64,000 bases of DNA from Streptomyces sp. NRRL F-6131 (GTDB lineage Bacteria > Actinomycetota > Actinomycetes > Streptomycetales > Streptomycetaceae): NCBI GenBank assembly GCA_000719695.1, contig JOHN01000039.1, forward strand, positions 1 to 64,000. Reading direction: 5' to 3'. This document shows positions 1-7,585 of this stretch, one piece after another (within the stretch, counting starts at the first letter, position 1; every line of letters begins with the position of its first letter). Below the pieces are notes generated by a model. That model did not search any database. It worked only from the letters and a program-made list of their open reading frames with translations, and was not told where the DNA came from. Position numbers and translations under genes: made by a program.

Positions 1-57
1 GGGCGGGGGAGTAGGCGGGTTCGGGGAGTAGGCGGGGGCGGGGGAGTAGGCGGGGTC
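1..57. repeat. GC-rich short tandem repeat
   Basis: The 14-mer GGGGAGTAGGCGGG occurs three times, at 6, 23 and 41, with 17-18 bp periodicity. It lies just beyond the 3' end of the dehydratase gene and is cut by the window edge. No coding potential is seen. It is probably an intergenic slippage array. Confidence 0.7.
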
Positions 58-99
58 GGTGGGGTCGGCTCCGCGTTCCTCCGCCTGCGCCGGGGGAGC

Positions 100-1131
100 T
101 CAGCGCCGCTCGGACGGGGACGCGGAGAGGGTGGCCGGGTCGGTGTTGGCGCCGCAGAGGACGACGCAGACCTTCTCGCCGTCGGCGGGGCGGTAGCCGT
201 AGCTGCCGTCGTCGCCGTCCTCGCCCGTCCCCGTGAGCAGGGCGGCGAGGGCGGTGGCGGCGCCGTGCTCGACCAGGATCCGGCGGTCCTCCCACAGCTC
301 CTGGCGGGCCCGGGCGATCGCCTCGTCCGGCACGAGCACCGACCGGGAGCCGGTGCCGCTCCCGCTGCCCTCCCCGGCACGGCGGGCGGCGTCCACGGCG
401 AGGGCGGTGGCCCGGCGGGCGCCGAGCGAGTCGCCGGCGACCGAGTCGACCGTGACGTCCACCGGCCGGCCCGCGGCGAGCGCCGCGTGCAGCGCCCGCG
501 AGTGCTCCGGTTCCACCGCCACCGCGCGGATCCCGTGCTGCCGGGCGGCGGTGGCCACACCCGCGAACAGTCCGCCGCCGCCGACCGCGACCAGCACCGT
601 GTCCAGGCCGGGCAGCCGCGCGTGGATCTCCTCCAGCAGGGTGCCCGCGCCCGCCGCGATCAGCGGGTGGTCGTACGCGTGGCTCGCCAGCGCGCCGCTG
701 GTGGCGGCGTGCTCCTCGCAGGCCGCCAGCGCCTCCGCGTACTCCGTGCCGACCAGCCGGACGTCCGCCCCGTAGGAGCGCAGCCGGGCGACCTTCACCC
801 GCGGCGCGTTGGCCGGGAGGAAGACGGTCGCCCGGACCCCCTGCCGCCTGGCCGCCCACGCGCACGCCAGCCCGGCGTTGCCCCCGGACGCGATGGTGAC
901 GCCCGCGTCCGGCAGGGTGCCCGCCTCCCGGTGGGCCTGGAGGAAGTTCTGCGCGCCGCGCGCCTTGAAGGATCCGGTGTGCTGGAGGTACTCCAGCGCC
1001 AGCCACAGCTCCGCACCCTCGGCCCGCGCGCCGCCCGCCCCGTCGCCGGGCGCGAGCGCCACCGGCCGCACCCGCCCGGCGATCCGCTCCGTGGCCGCCT
1101 TGATGTCGTCGTAGCCGAGCTGCTGTCGCAT
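100..1131 (-). CDS. PLP-dependent threonine/serine dehydratase-like protein
   Basis: This 343-aa protein is a fold-type II PLP enzyme of the serine/threonine dehydratase family, which deaminates L-Ser or L-Thr to 2-oxo acids. Visible motifs are the cofactor lysine in TGSFKARGA near residue 55, SGGNAG near 82, and the glycine-rich phosphate loop GGGGLFAG near 182. The length fits catabolic or short dehydratases, and no C-terminal ACT regulatory domain is present. The start is the ATG at 1131; upstream in-frame sequence is not protein-like. A TetR-family gene is divergent 112 bp away with an operator between them, so the dehydratase may be its target. The exact substrate cannot be told from sequence. 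Confidence 0.85.
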   Translation of the reverse strand: MRQQLGYDDIKAATERIAGRVRPVALAPGDGAGGARAEGAELWLALEYLQHTGSFKARGAQNFLQAHREAGTLPDAGVTIASGGNAGLACAWAARRQGVRATVFLPANAPRVKVARLRSYGADVRLVGTEYAEALAACEEHAATSGALASHAYDHPLIAAGAGTLLEEIHARLPGLDTVLVAVGGGGLFAGVATAARQHGIRAVAVEPEHSRALHAALAAGRPVDVTVDSVAGDSLGARRATALAVDAARRAGEGSGSGTGSRSVLVPDEAIARARQELWEDRRILVEHGAATALAALLTGTGEDGDDGSYGYRPADGEKVCVVLCGANTDPATLSASPSERR

Positions 1132-1215
1132 GGTGCCGCCTCCGAGAGTCCGTGCTGCGGGTCCGTGTGGGAGGTCCGGCCTGCGCCCGCCGGCGCAGTT
1201 CCGGGGCCCCGCTTC

Positions 1216-1230
1216 CGGTACGGCGTACCG
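1216..1230. promoter_or_regulatory. Inverted-repeat operator in dehydratase/TetR divergent region
   Basis: CGGTAC-GGC-GTACCG is a perfect 6-3-6 inverted repeat 14 bp upstream of the TetR start and 85 bp upstream of the divergent dehydratase start. Its position suggests autoregulation by the adjacent TetR protein. The extended arms share the GTAC core with the operators of the second TetR gene at 25994-26051. Confidence 0.5.
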
Positions 1231-1243
1231 TACGCTGTGCCGC

Positions 1244-1951
1244 ATGCCCCGGCAATCCGCCTCCCTCGACCGCGCCACGCCCGGCCGCATCGCCGTCGCC
1301 GCCCTGTCCATCGTCGACGGCCACGGCCCGTCCGCCCTGAGCTTCCGCAGCCTCGCCACCCGCCTGGACATCTCCGTGGCCTCCCTCCAACGCCGCTGCA
1401 CCGACCTGGCGGGCCTCCTCGACCTGGTCACCGACCACCTCGCCGAACGGCTGCCGACGATCCCGCCCGGCACCGCCTGGGACACCGCCACCGAGGCCCG
1501 GTTCACCGCGCTGTACCGGCTGCTCACCGCCCACCCCGGGCTGGTCGCCCTGCGCGGCAGCCGCCCGTGGCTCGGCCCGAACCTGCTCGCCCGCCTCGTC
1601 GAACCCCAGCTCGCCGACAGCCTCGCGGCCGGCCTGAGCGCCCGGGAGGCGATCACCGCGTACCGGCGGATGTACCTGCTCACCCTGGGCAGCGCGAGCT
1701 TCGTCGACCACCGCGACCCCGCCGCCACCCGCACCGCGACCCGCAGCGCGCTCGCCGCGCTCGACCCGGACGCGTACCCCGTGCTGACCGGCCGCCTCGC
1801 CGAGATCCTGCCGGCCGTGACCGACCACGAGGTGTACTACGGGGCGCTGCGCCAGCTGATCCGGGCCGCCGCCCCGGAGCCCCCGGCGGCTTCCGGCGGT
1901 CCGGAGCGGAGTGAGGGGCCGGAGGGCCGAGCCGGGCGTCCGCGGGGCTGA
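1244..1951 (+). CDS. TetR-family transcriptional regulator
   Basis: This 235-aa protein has an N-terminal helix-turn-helix (residues about 10-55, containing ALSFRSLATRLDISVASLQRR) and a C-terminal ligand-binding domain of the TetR_C type, with the conserved stretch around AREAITAYRRMYLLTLGS. The tail is rich in E, G and R and looks unstructured. The start is the ATG at 1244, which places the HTH at the usual distance. A perfect inverted repeat lies just upstream, suggesting autorepression. The gene is divergent from the dehydratase. The ligand is unknown. Confidence 0.85.
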   Translation: MPRQSASLDRATPGRIAVAALSIVDGHGPSALSFRSLATRLDISVASLQRRCTDLAGLLDLVTDHLAERLPTIPPGTAWDTATEARFTALYRLLTAHPGLVALRGSRPWLGPNLLARLVEPQLADSLAAGLSAREAITAYRRMYLLTLGSASFVDHRDPAATRTATRSALAALDPDAYPVLTGRLAEILPAVTDHEVYYGALRQLIRAAAPEPPAASGGPERSEGPEGRAGRPRG

Positions 1952-2095
1952 GCCGGGCCGCCGCCGGGGGTTGAGCCCGCGCCCCGAGGGGGAGCGTGCC
2001 CGAAAGGGCCGGATCCGCGGGTCCGTCCTGCGGAGCAGGGCCCCGACCTGGCAGGATCACCGGTCCGTACGAGAACGAAGAACGAGGTGGGCGAC

Positions 2096-2296
2096 ATGAT
2101 CGGTGCGGTGCTGATCGGCATCCTGGCACTTGTCGTCGGTGGGTGTGTCTGCGTCGTCTGGGCCGACCGCGGCGGCCCGGCCTGGACCCGTACCGTGGCC
2201 TCCGCCACCATCGGCGCCGGCCGCCTGGTGCGCGGCTACCAGAAGGCGCAGCGCCGGGTGAGCAGCGGCAACAACACCAACAGCGGCGACGCGTAG
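2096..2296 (+). CDS. Small single-pass membrane protein
   Basis: This 66-aa protein has a strong N-terminal hydrophobic segment (residues 1-22, rich in I, L, V and G, with two Cys) followed by a basic, polar cytoplasmic or extracellular tail ending in GNNTNSGDA. GAGG sits 8 bp upstream of the ATG at 2096; an in-frame GTG at 2087 is an alternative. A strong hairpin follows, so it looks like a monocistronic gene. No function is recognised. Confidence 0.65.
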   Translation: MIGAVLIGILALVVGGCVCVVWADRGGPAWTRTVASATIGAGRLVRGYQKAQRRVSSGNNTNSGDA

Positions 2297-2339
2297 CGCC
2301 GCTCCCGCGGGCCGGGAACGCGACACCGCCGGGAACGCG

Positions 2340-2376
2340 ACACCGCCGGGTCCTCGACGCGAGGGCCCGGCGGTGT
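2340..2376 (+). terminator. Hairpin terminator after small membrane protein gene
   Basis: An 11-bp perfect stem (ACACCGCCGGG / CCCGGCGGTGT) with an inner CCTCG/CGAGG stem lies 44 bp after the stop codon. There is no U-tract, as is usual for actinobacterial terminators. Confidence 0.6.
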
Positions 2377-2437
2377 GCGTCCGGCGGTGTGCGTCTGTCG
2401 GAGTGCGTCTGTCGGAGTGCCTCCGTCGGAGTGCTCA
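2368..2437. repeat. 14-bp tandem repeat, five units
   Basis: Five consecutive 14-bp units run from 2368: two copies of CGGCGGTGTGCGTC, then TGTCGGAGTGCGTC, TGTCGGAGTGCCTC and CGTCGGAGTGCTCA. The first unit overlaps the 3' arm of the preceding hairpin. The array lies in a non-coding gap. Confidence 0.75.
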
Positions 2438-2546
2438 CGCGCCTACGAACCGGTCATGAACTCCGCCACCCGCAGGGCCCGCCGCACGATCCGGACGTCG
2501 CCGATGTACCCGTGGAACACCTTGTCCAGCACCCCCGCGTGCTCTC

Positions 2547-2750
2547 ATGGAACACCTGCCCGAGAGCGTTGACCGCGACATCCTGGACCACCGAATCGTC
2601 CACGTCCTCAAGGCGATCATGGACGCGTCCGGCTGCACGCTCCACGAGTCGCTCGATGTCTTCGCGGTGCGGTACGAGGAGCTCCGCCGCGACCGGCCGG
2701 ACGCCTTCCGGCTGAGCCGCGAGGAGTACGGCCGCAACGTCCACACGTGA
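2547..2750 (+). CDS. Small hypothetical protein
   Basis: This 67-aa, strongly charged and mostly helical protein has no signal peptide or membrane segment. Codon usage shows GC3 bias consistent with coding, but no clear ribosome binding site precedes the ATG at 2547. It stands alone between a tandem-repeat region and the convergent SSI gene. No family is recognised with certainty. Confidence 0.45.
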   Translation: MEHLPESVDRDILDHRIVHVLKAIMDASGCTLHESLDVFAVRYEELRRDRPDAFRLSREEYGRNVHT

Positions 2751-2807
2751 CACGCAGCAGGGAGCCGGCTCGCCGCCCGGTCGGAGCGGCCGGAACCGCA
2801 CGGTCGG

Positions 2808-3224
2808 TCAGAAGTCGAAGAACGCGCCGGCGGTGCGGAGCAGGACGCAGTGGTTGCCGTAGGTCTGCTGGAAGGAGAGCGGCCGCCCCCGGTAGGTGCC
2901 GGCGGCGGTCACCGTGTACGGGTCGTACTCCTGGGTGCAGGCGCCCGGATCGACGTCGAGCCGGGCGAGGTCGCCGTTGACGGAGTCGAGCAGTCGGCAG
3001 GCCGTGAGCGGGTCGGGGTGGCTGGTGCTGCTGCCGGGCGGGCACTGGAGGGTGGCGAGGTGCGGCGTGCCGGTGGTGGGCGTCGCGCCGTGGGCCACGG
3101 TGAGCCGGAGGGCGGTCCCCGGGACGGCGGGGGTGGCAGCGCTGTGGGCGGTGCCGGCGGTGCTCGCGAGGCCGGTGGTGAACAGGGCGGTCATGAGGAG
3201 TGCGAGGGCACGGGTCGTCTTCAC
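2808..3224 (-). CDS. SSI-family secreted protease inhibitor-like protein
   Basis: This 138-aa protein has an N-terminal Sec signal (residues 1-29, MKTTRALALLM..., Ala-rich cleavage region) and the fold signature of Streptomyces subtilisin inhibitor. It has the LRLTVAHG beta-strand, the LQCPPG/HPDPLTAC disulfide pair, and the reactive-loop Cys followed by EYDPYTVTA, with a distal Cys near the C-terminus and an aromatic end AFFDF. All four expected cysteines are present. The reactive loop reads C-T-Q-E-Y-D-P, whereas classic SSI has C-P-M-V-Y-D-P, so P1-P1' would be Gln-Glu. This suggests altered or lost subtilisin inhibition. The gene is monocistronic, converging on the small hypothetical gene. 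Confidence 0.85.
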   Translation of the reverse strand: MKTTRALALLMTALFTTGLASTAGTAHSAATPAVPGTALRLTVAHGATPTTGTPHLATLQCPPGSSTSHPDPLTACRLLDSVNGDLARLDVDPGACTQEYDPYTVTAAGTYRGRPLSFQQTYGNHCVLLRTAGAFFDF

Positions 3225-3277
3225 GCCCGGCGCAACGATCCGTCGGTACCCGCGTCACGGCCGGTCGCCGGACCGGA

Positions 3278-3306
3278 GTGGGAAGTCGGCGGGTCCGACT
3301 TCCCAC
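3278..3306. terminator. Hairpin terminator, copy 1 of an identical pair
   Basis: A 12-bp perfect stem, GTGGGAAGTCGG / CCGACTTCCCAC, has the loop CGGGT. It lies just after the WYL regulator stop, read leftward. An identical element in the same orientation is at 5379-5407. Confidence 0.75.
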
Positions 3307-3322
3307 GTGGACGGCGAGGCCG

Positions 3323-4273
3323 TCAGGTGACCGGAGGCGGGTCGTAACGGGCGGCCAGGGTGCGGACGGTGGCGGCGATGCGGTCGCGGAGTTCCGCCGG
3401 GGCCAGCACCTCGATCTCGGTGCCCAGGCGGAGGAACTCCCCGTGCGCGTGGTCGTCCGACTCGATCGGCACCCGGGCCTCCGTCCATTCATCACCACCC
3501 GAAAGCGTGAGGCCGAGACGCCGCGCGCCCTGCGCCGTCACCCGGACGAGTGCCTCGCCGGTGTGCAGCCGGGAGCGGAAGTCGGCGAGGTACTCGCGCC
3601 AGTGGGCGGCCAGGTCGAAGCCGGCGGGGGCGTCGCCGCGCTCGTCCAGGAGGCGTAGCCCGAGGACCTGGTCCACCCGGTACGTCCGCAGGCCGGACGC
3701 CCCGCCCGCGACCAGGTACCAGCGGCCGGCCTTCAGCACCAGCCCGTACGGCTCGACCCGCCGCTCGATCTCCTCCGGCGCCCGCCAGCGCCGGTACCGC
3801 AGCAGCACCGCCCGCCGCTCCCAGACGGCGGTGGCGACGGCCGCGAGGTGGGGGTGCGGCGCGCGGTCGGCGTCGCCGTACCAGCCGGGCGCGTCGAGCA
3901 GGAAGCGCTGCTGGATCTGCCCGGCGTGCTCGCGCAGGGCCGCGGGGAGGGCGGCGTGCAGCTTGAGCTGCGCGGTCGCGAGGGCCTCCCCGAGGCCGAG
4001 CTGGGCGGCGGCCTCGGGGAGCGCGGCGAGGAACGCCGCCTGCGCCTCGTCCCCGGTGAGCCCGGTCAGCCGGGTCCGGTACCCGTCGAGCAGCCGGTAG
4101 CCGCCCGCGTGCCCGGCGTCCCCGTACAGCGGGATCCCGGCGGCGGCCAGCGCCTCGACGTCCCGGTAGACGGTGCGGACGGAGACCTCCAGCTCGTCGG
4201 CGAGCTGCCGGGCGGTCATCCGGCCCCGGTTCTGGAGCAGGAGGAGCAGGGTGACGAGTCGGCTCGCGCGCAT
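3323..4273 (-). CDS. WYL-domain transcriptional regulator (YafY/DeoR-like)
   Basis: This 316-aa regulator has an N-terminal winged helix (residues 1-60, with MTARQLADELEVSVRTVYRD) and a central WYL domain. Ligand-sensing signatures include RRVEPYGLVLKAGRWYLVAG near residue 170 and a TYRVDQVLGLRLLDE segment, followed by a WCX-type C-terminal domain. Such proteins sense small ligands or nucleic acids and control adjacent genes. It is divergent from an unknown gene plus a NIPSNAP gene, with a 10-bp-arm palindrome in the 74-bp gap, so it probably controls that pair. A hairpin follows its stop. Confidence 0.9.
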   Translation of the reverse strand: MRASRLVTLLLLLQNRGRMTARQLADELEVSVRTVYRDVEALAAAGIPLYGDAGHAGGYRLLDGYRTRLTGLTGDEAQAAFLAALPEAAAQLGLGEALATAQLKLHAALPAALREHAGQIQQRFLLDAPGWYGDADRAPHPHLAAVATAVWERRAVLLRYRRWRAPEEIERRVEPYGLVLKAGRWYLVAGGASGLRTYRVDQVLGLRLLDERGDAPAGFDLAAHWREYLADFRSRLHTGEALVRVTAQGARRLGLTLSGGDEWTEARVPIESDDHAHGEFLRLGTEIEVLAPAELRDRIAATVRTLAARYDPPPVT

Positions 4274-4302
4274 GGCGTCGAGTATCCGGCACTTCCACCG
4301 AC

Positions 4303-4327
4303 TCCACTGACAGAGGATGTCAGTGGA
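4303..4327. promoter_or_regulatory. Palindromic operator between WYL regulator and its divergent target
   Basis: TCCACTGACA-GAGGA-TGTCAGTGGA has perfect 10-bp arms and a 5-bp centre. It lies 29 bp upstream of the WYL gene start and 20 bp upstream of the ATG at 4348. Binding here could control both directions. Confidence 0.7.
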
Positions 4328-4347
4328 ACGCCCCTAACCTGCGACGC

Positions 4348-4824
4348 ATGAACGACTTCGACTTCCTCCACGGCACCTGGGACGTGGCCAACCGCCGCCT
4401 CACCGCCCCGCTGACCCCCGGCCCCGACGTGTGGGAGGAGTTCCCGGGACACTCGGCGGTCCGCCCGCTCTTCGGGGGTGCCGGCAACATCGACGAGATC
4501 ACCTTCCCCACCCTCGGCGGCCGCCAGGGCGTGACCCTGCGGCTGTACGACCGGGAGGCCGGGCAGTGGTCGATCCACTGGTCCAGCAGCCGGACGGGCC
4601 GGCTCGACCCGCCGGTCGTCGGCGGCTTCGACGGGGACCGCGGCGACTTCTACGCCGACGAGACGTACGAGGGCCGACCGATCCGCGTGCACTTCACCTG
4701 GCACCGCCTCGGCCCGGACGCGGCGCGCTGGGAACAGGAGTTCTCGGCGGACGGGGGAGCGACGTGGGAGCTCAACTGGGTCATGGACTTCACCCGCACG
4801 GGGCCGTCGGCGGGTGCGCTGTGA
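4348..4824 (+). CDS. Conserved hypothetical protein in WYL-controlled unit
   Basis: This 158-aa, probably cytosolic protein has no signal peptide or membrane segment. It starts MNDFDFLHGTWDVANRRL and is rich in aromatic residues and beta-strand-like segments (QWSIHWSSSRTG, RVHFTWHRL, ARWEQEFS), suggesting a lipocalin- or SRPBCC-like beta barrel. The gene overlaps the NIPSNAP gene by 4 bp (GTGA), so the two are translationally coupled. Its function is not recognised. The start is the ATG at 4348, just downstream of the palindromic operator. Confidence 0.75.
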   Translation: MNDFDFLHGTWDVANRRLTAPLTPGPDVWEEFPGHSAVRPLFGGAGNIDEITFPTLGGRQGVTLRLYDREAGQWSIHWSSSRTGRLDPPVVGGFDGDRGDFYADETYEGRPIRVHFTWHRLGPDAARWEQEFSADGGATWELNWVMDFTRTGPSAGAL

Positions 4825-5369
4825 GCGGGTCGTCGATCGTCGAGCTGCGGCAGTACACCCTGCACCCGGGGGCGCGGGACACGCTGATCGAGCTGTTCGA
4901 GCGGGAGTTCGTGACGGGGCAGGAGGCGGTCGGGATCGCGGTCGGGGGACGGTTCCGGGACCTGGACGACCCGGACCGCTTCGTCTGGCTGCGGGCGTTC
5001 CCCGACATGGAGAGTCGTAGGCGCTCCCTGGAGGCGTTCTACGGCGGGCCGGTGTGGCGGGAGCACCGGGAGGCGGCGAACGCGACGATGGTCGACAGCG
5101 ACGACGTGCTGCTGCTCCGGGGGCCGGGCTTCGCGGCTGTGGACACGGAGGTGCTCGCCACCGTCTGCCACCCGCCGGACGCCGCGGCGTTCGACGCGTA
5201 CGCCGCTCGTCACCTGACCCGGGTTCACGCCCTCCACCGCACCGAGCCCGCGGTGAACGACTTCCCGGCGCTGCCAGTGCGGGAGGGCGAGGACGTCAGG
5301 GTCTGGTTCAACGGCCCGACCGCTCCGCCCTCGTGGCGGGCGCGACGGCTGCGTCTGGAGCCGGTGTGA
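4821..5369 (+). CDS. NIPSNAP-family protein
   Basis: This 182-aa protein begins, after the GTG start, with a typical NIPSNAP ferredoxin-like fold: IVELRQYTLHPGARDTLIELFE, then FVWLRAFPDMESR and an EAFYGGPVW segment. A second, weaker dimeric alpha-beta half follows. NIPSNAP proteins in bacteria are small stress- or metabolism-linked proteins without a firmly established reaction. The gene is coupled to the upstream hypothetical gene and ends 10 bp before a bidirectional hairpin. Confidence 0.8.
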   Translation: MSGSSIVELRQYTLHPGARDTLIELFEREFVTGQEAVGIAVGGRFRDLDDPDRFVWLRAFPDMESRRRSLEAFYGGPVWREHREAANATMVDSDDVLLLRGPGFAAVDTEVLATVCHPPDAAAFDAYAARHLTRVHALHRTEPAVNDFPALPVREGEDVRVWFNGPTAPPSWRARRLRLEPV

Positions 5370-5378
5370 GACGACGGA

Positions 5379-5407
5379 GTGGGAAGTCGGCGGGTCCGAC
5401 TTCCCAC
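5379..5407. terminator. Hairpin terminator, copy 2 of an identical pair
   Basis: This is the same 29-bp element as at 3278-3306: stem GTGGGAAGTCGG / CCGACTTCCCAC with loop CGGGT. It sits between the convergent NIPSNAP and DUF397 genes, where it can end transcription from both sides. Confidence 0.75.
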
Positions 5408-5426
5408 TCCGTCGCTTGCTGTCCCG

Positions 5427-5660
5427 TCAGCCCGTGAAGCCGGTGGAGCGGCTTTCGATCGCCTGGACGAAGGCGGCCCATTCGGCGTGGTTGAAGGCGA
5501 GGTGGGGCCGGTCGGGGTTCTTGTCGTCGCCGAGCCACACATCGCCGTTGGGGAAGCGAGCGATGATCACACAGTCGCCGTTGCCGTCACCGGAGAACGG
5601 GGACTTCGCCCAGGACGCCTCAGCGGGATCGTGGTCGTAGGGGTCGTGCTTCTCGCTCAC
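5427..5660 (-). CDS. DUF397 protein (BldB/AbaA-associated type)
   Basis: This 77-aa protein has the DUF397 signature: W-KSPFSGDGNGDCVIIA near residues 17-35, followed by VWLGDDKNPDRP and a C-terminal helix AEWAAFVQAIE. Such proteins are partners, possibly inhibitors, of adjacent Scr1/WhiJ-type regulators in streptomycetes. The GTG start at 5660 overlaps the Scr1 stop codon (GTGA), so the pair is one operon. Confidence 0.9.
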   Translation of the reverse strand: MSEKHDPYDHDPAEASWAKSPFSGDGNGDCVIIARFPNGDVWLGDDKNPDRPHLAFNHAEWAAFVQAIESRSTGFTG

Positions 5661-6517
5661 GTCAGCTCTTCCAACTTGCGTTCCAGGGCGGCGATGGTGT
5701 CCTCGGGGGACAACGAGTTCTGCTTGACACGGCCAATGGCGCGCTCGGCCCGGCGTACGTCGCGTCCCGTCCTACGCGGGAGCATACCGCCGACGGCCTC
5801 GATGAATACGAAGCCATTTTCGGTATCGCCGGGGAAGCGCAGGATGGTGAGGCCGGACGACAGAACGCCGGGTCGTCCGGCACTCAGCGGCACCATGCGC
5901 AGGGTCACGTTCGGGAATCGGGCGACCTCGATGGCGTGGCGGAGCTGCTCGACCATGATGGTCTTGTCACCGGCGATCAGCAGCGCGACCTCGCCGAAGT
6001 AGGCCTCCAAGGTCAGCTCGGGAGCCTCGGCGAGGCGACGCTGGCGAAGGATCCGGACTTCGGCCCCCGCCTCGACGCGCTCCTCGTTGGGAGAGTCGAG
6101 TCCGGCCGCGATCATCTCCTTGGCGTAACCCTCGGTCTGCACCAGGCCGGGGAAACCCGCAGGGAAGTAGTTCAACATGTGCGACGCCTCGGCTTCGAGG
6201 GCCAGGTACTCGGCGAAGGCCGGCGTGATTGCCTCGGCGTAGTCGAGGTTCCGCCACCACTGCTTCGTCGGCCCGTTGCCGAGCAGGTTCTCGTAGTACT
6301 CCCGGTCCGCGCCGGTGACTCCGTAGTAGTCGAGGAGCGTCGCGAGGTCCTTGGGACCGACGGGCTGCTCGGCGCGCTCCATCTTGCTCAGGCGGGCGGC
6401 GCTCCAGCCCTCCAGACCGTTCGTGACCTCCAGGAGCTTCTTGTTCTGCTCCAGCCGCAGGGCTCGCAGTTCGTCGCCGAGTCTGATCTGCCGGATCGTG
6501 GAGAGGTCGGTGGTCAA
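5657..6517 (-). CDS. Scr1/WhiJ-family helix-turn-helix regulator
   Basis: This 286-aa regulator has an N-terminal XRE-type HTH (RLGDELRALRLEQNKKLLEVTNGLEG, SAARLSKMERAEQP) and the long Scr1-type C-terminal domain with LNYFPAGFPGLVQTEGYA and the VRILRQRRL segment. I chose the TTG at 6517 because GGGAGGGA lies 5 bp upstream and the HTH then starts near residue 10. Family members control development or antibiotic production together with DUF397 and HATPase partners, as found here on both sides. The gene is less GC-rich than its neighbours. Confidence 0.9.
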   Translation of the reverse strand: MTTDLSTIRQIRLGDELRALRLEQNKKLLEVTNGLEGWSAARLSKMERAEQPVGPKDLATLLDYYGVTGADREYYENLLGNGPTKQWWRNLDYAEAITPAFAEYLALEAEASHMLNYFPAGFPGLVQTEGYAKEMIAAGLDSPNEERVEAGAEVRILRQRRLAEAPELTLEAYFGEVALLIAGDKTIMVEQLRHAIEVARFPNVTLRMVPLSAGRPGVLSSGLTILRFPGDTENGFVFIEAVGGMLPRRTGRDVRRAERAIGRVKQNSLSPEDTIAALERKLEELT

Positions 6518-6686
6518 GTGGGTCCCTCCCTTCGGATGTTGATGCCCAGTCTTGCCGCACGCGGTGTCGGTGCTCAAGCCGCTTTCAAGATCCACCGATT
6601 TTCTACGGCGTTCTGTTGTGTTTTCGAATCGCAAGGATTCACACTCAACGTGACCGACTGGACACGCATCCGAAGGCGGCCTCGCC

Positions 6687-7136
6687 ATGTCCACTTTGGG
6701 TAGACCCACCCTCCGCTCCTGGGAGGCCCAACTCACCGATCACAGCGCCTCGGTCCGAACCGCGCGCCGGGCGATCCGCGACCAACTCGCCTCCTGGGGC
6801 TGGTCGGGCGAACGGGTCGACGACCTGATCCTCATCACCTCCGAACTGGTCACCAACGCCGTCGTCCACGCCTGCCGGGGGAGTGGCGAAGTCCGCCTCC
6901 ACCTCCAGGAGTTCGACGGCGACTGCCGGCTCGAAGTCTGGGACCCCCGGCACGACCTCCCGCTCCACTCCCGCGCACCCCGTCGCTTCAGCGAATGCGG
7001 CCGAGGCATCGACCTCGTCCGCCAACTCGCCTACGACTTCGGCGTCGTCACCCGCAAGGGGGCCGGAAAGCGGGTGTGGGTCCGGATGTTGCTCCACCCA
7101 CCCGCCGCACCGGGCCCGCCGCCACCACCCAGTTGA
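6687..7136 (+). CDS. HATPase_c_2 anti-sigma/regulatory kinase-like protein
   Basis: This 149-aa protein is of the RsbW/SpoIIAB-like GHKL ATPase class. The N-box is in ILITSELVTNAVVHA near residues 50-65, and a G1-like DPRHDLPLH and a glycine segment SECGRGIDLVRQLA follow. The C-terminal tail is Pro-rich. It is divergent from the Scr1 gene across a 169-bp promoter region. This is the standard three-gene arrangement (HATPase, Scr1, DUF397) of streptomycete WhiJ-like loci. Confidence 0.85.
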   Translation: MSTLGRPTLRSWEAQLTDHSASVRTARRAIRDQLASWGWSGERVDDLILITSELVTNAVVHACRGSGEVRLHLQEFDGDCRLEVWDPRHDLPLHSRAPRRFSECGRGIDLVRQLAYDFGVVTRKGAGKRVWVRMLLHPPAAPGPPPPPS

Positions 7137-7560
7137 ACACCCGAGGAATCTCCCACGACATCTCCGACGTCCGCCGCTCCACCCTCCGACCGGGGTACGA
7201 GACCACCGTCGTCCTCCCGGGCAGCGACTGGGAACCACTCCCGGACGGCTGCCCGGAACGGTTCGCGCCCAGCATCTACCGCTCGGCGACCCCGTTTCGA
7301 CCACCCTCGGTGAGACCGCCGAGCTGCGCCTCTACGTCACCCTCCGCAGGCCCCTCCACGCCCTCCGGCTGCGCATCGACCCGGGGAGCCCACCGGCGGC
7401 CGTCCTCCCGTACGACGAGTCGACCGTCGACCAGCCGCTCCCCTCCGTGACCGCCTCCTGGCTCGGCCACTGGTCCCGCGGCCTCCTCCCGCCCCTGATC
7501 TTGATCCCCCTCCTCTCCTCCCCCTCCCCTCCTTCCCCTTCTGTGTCAGGCTGGAGGGTG
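7130..7560 (+). pseudogene. Probable frameshifted coding remnant
   Basis: Two adjacent stretches show strong coding-type GC3 in different frames. About 7146-7290 encodes ISHDISDVRRSTLRPGYETT and onward to SIYRSATP. From about 7290 the sense continues one frame over as VSTTLGETAELRLYVTLRRP. A single-base change near 7285-7295 would join them into one protein of about 130 aa. There is no clear start or RBS, and no stop near the expected end. The product is not recognised. It may be a decayed gene of the HATPase unit, or the shift may be a sequencing error. Confidence 0.35.
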
Positions 7561-7585
7561 CACGACCGAGGTCGGGAGGCTCTCG

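Noticed and set aside
1..57. CRISPR array
   Set aside because: Units are 17-18 bp with no spacer-length unique sequence and no cas genes nearby.
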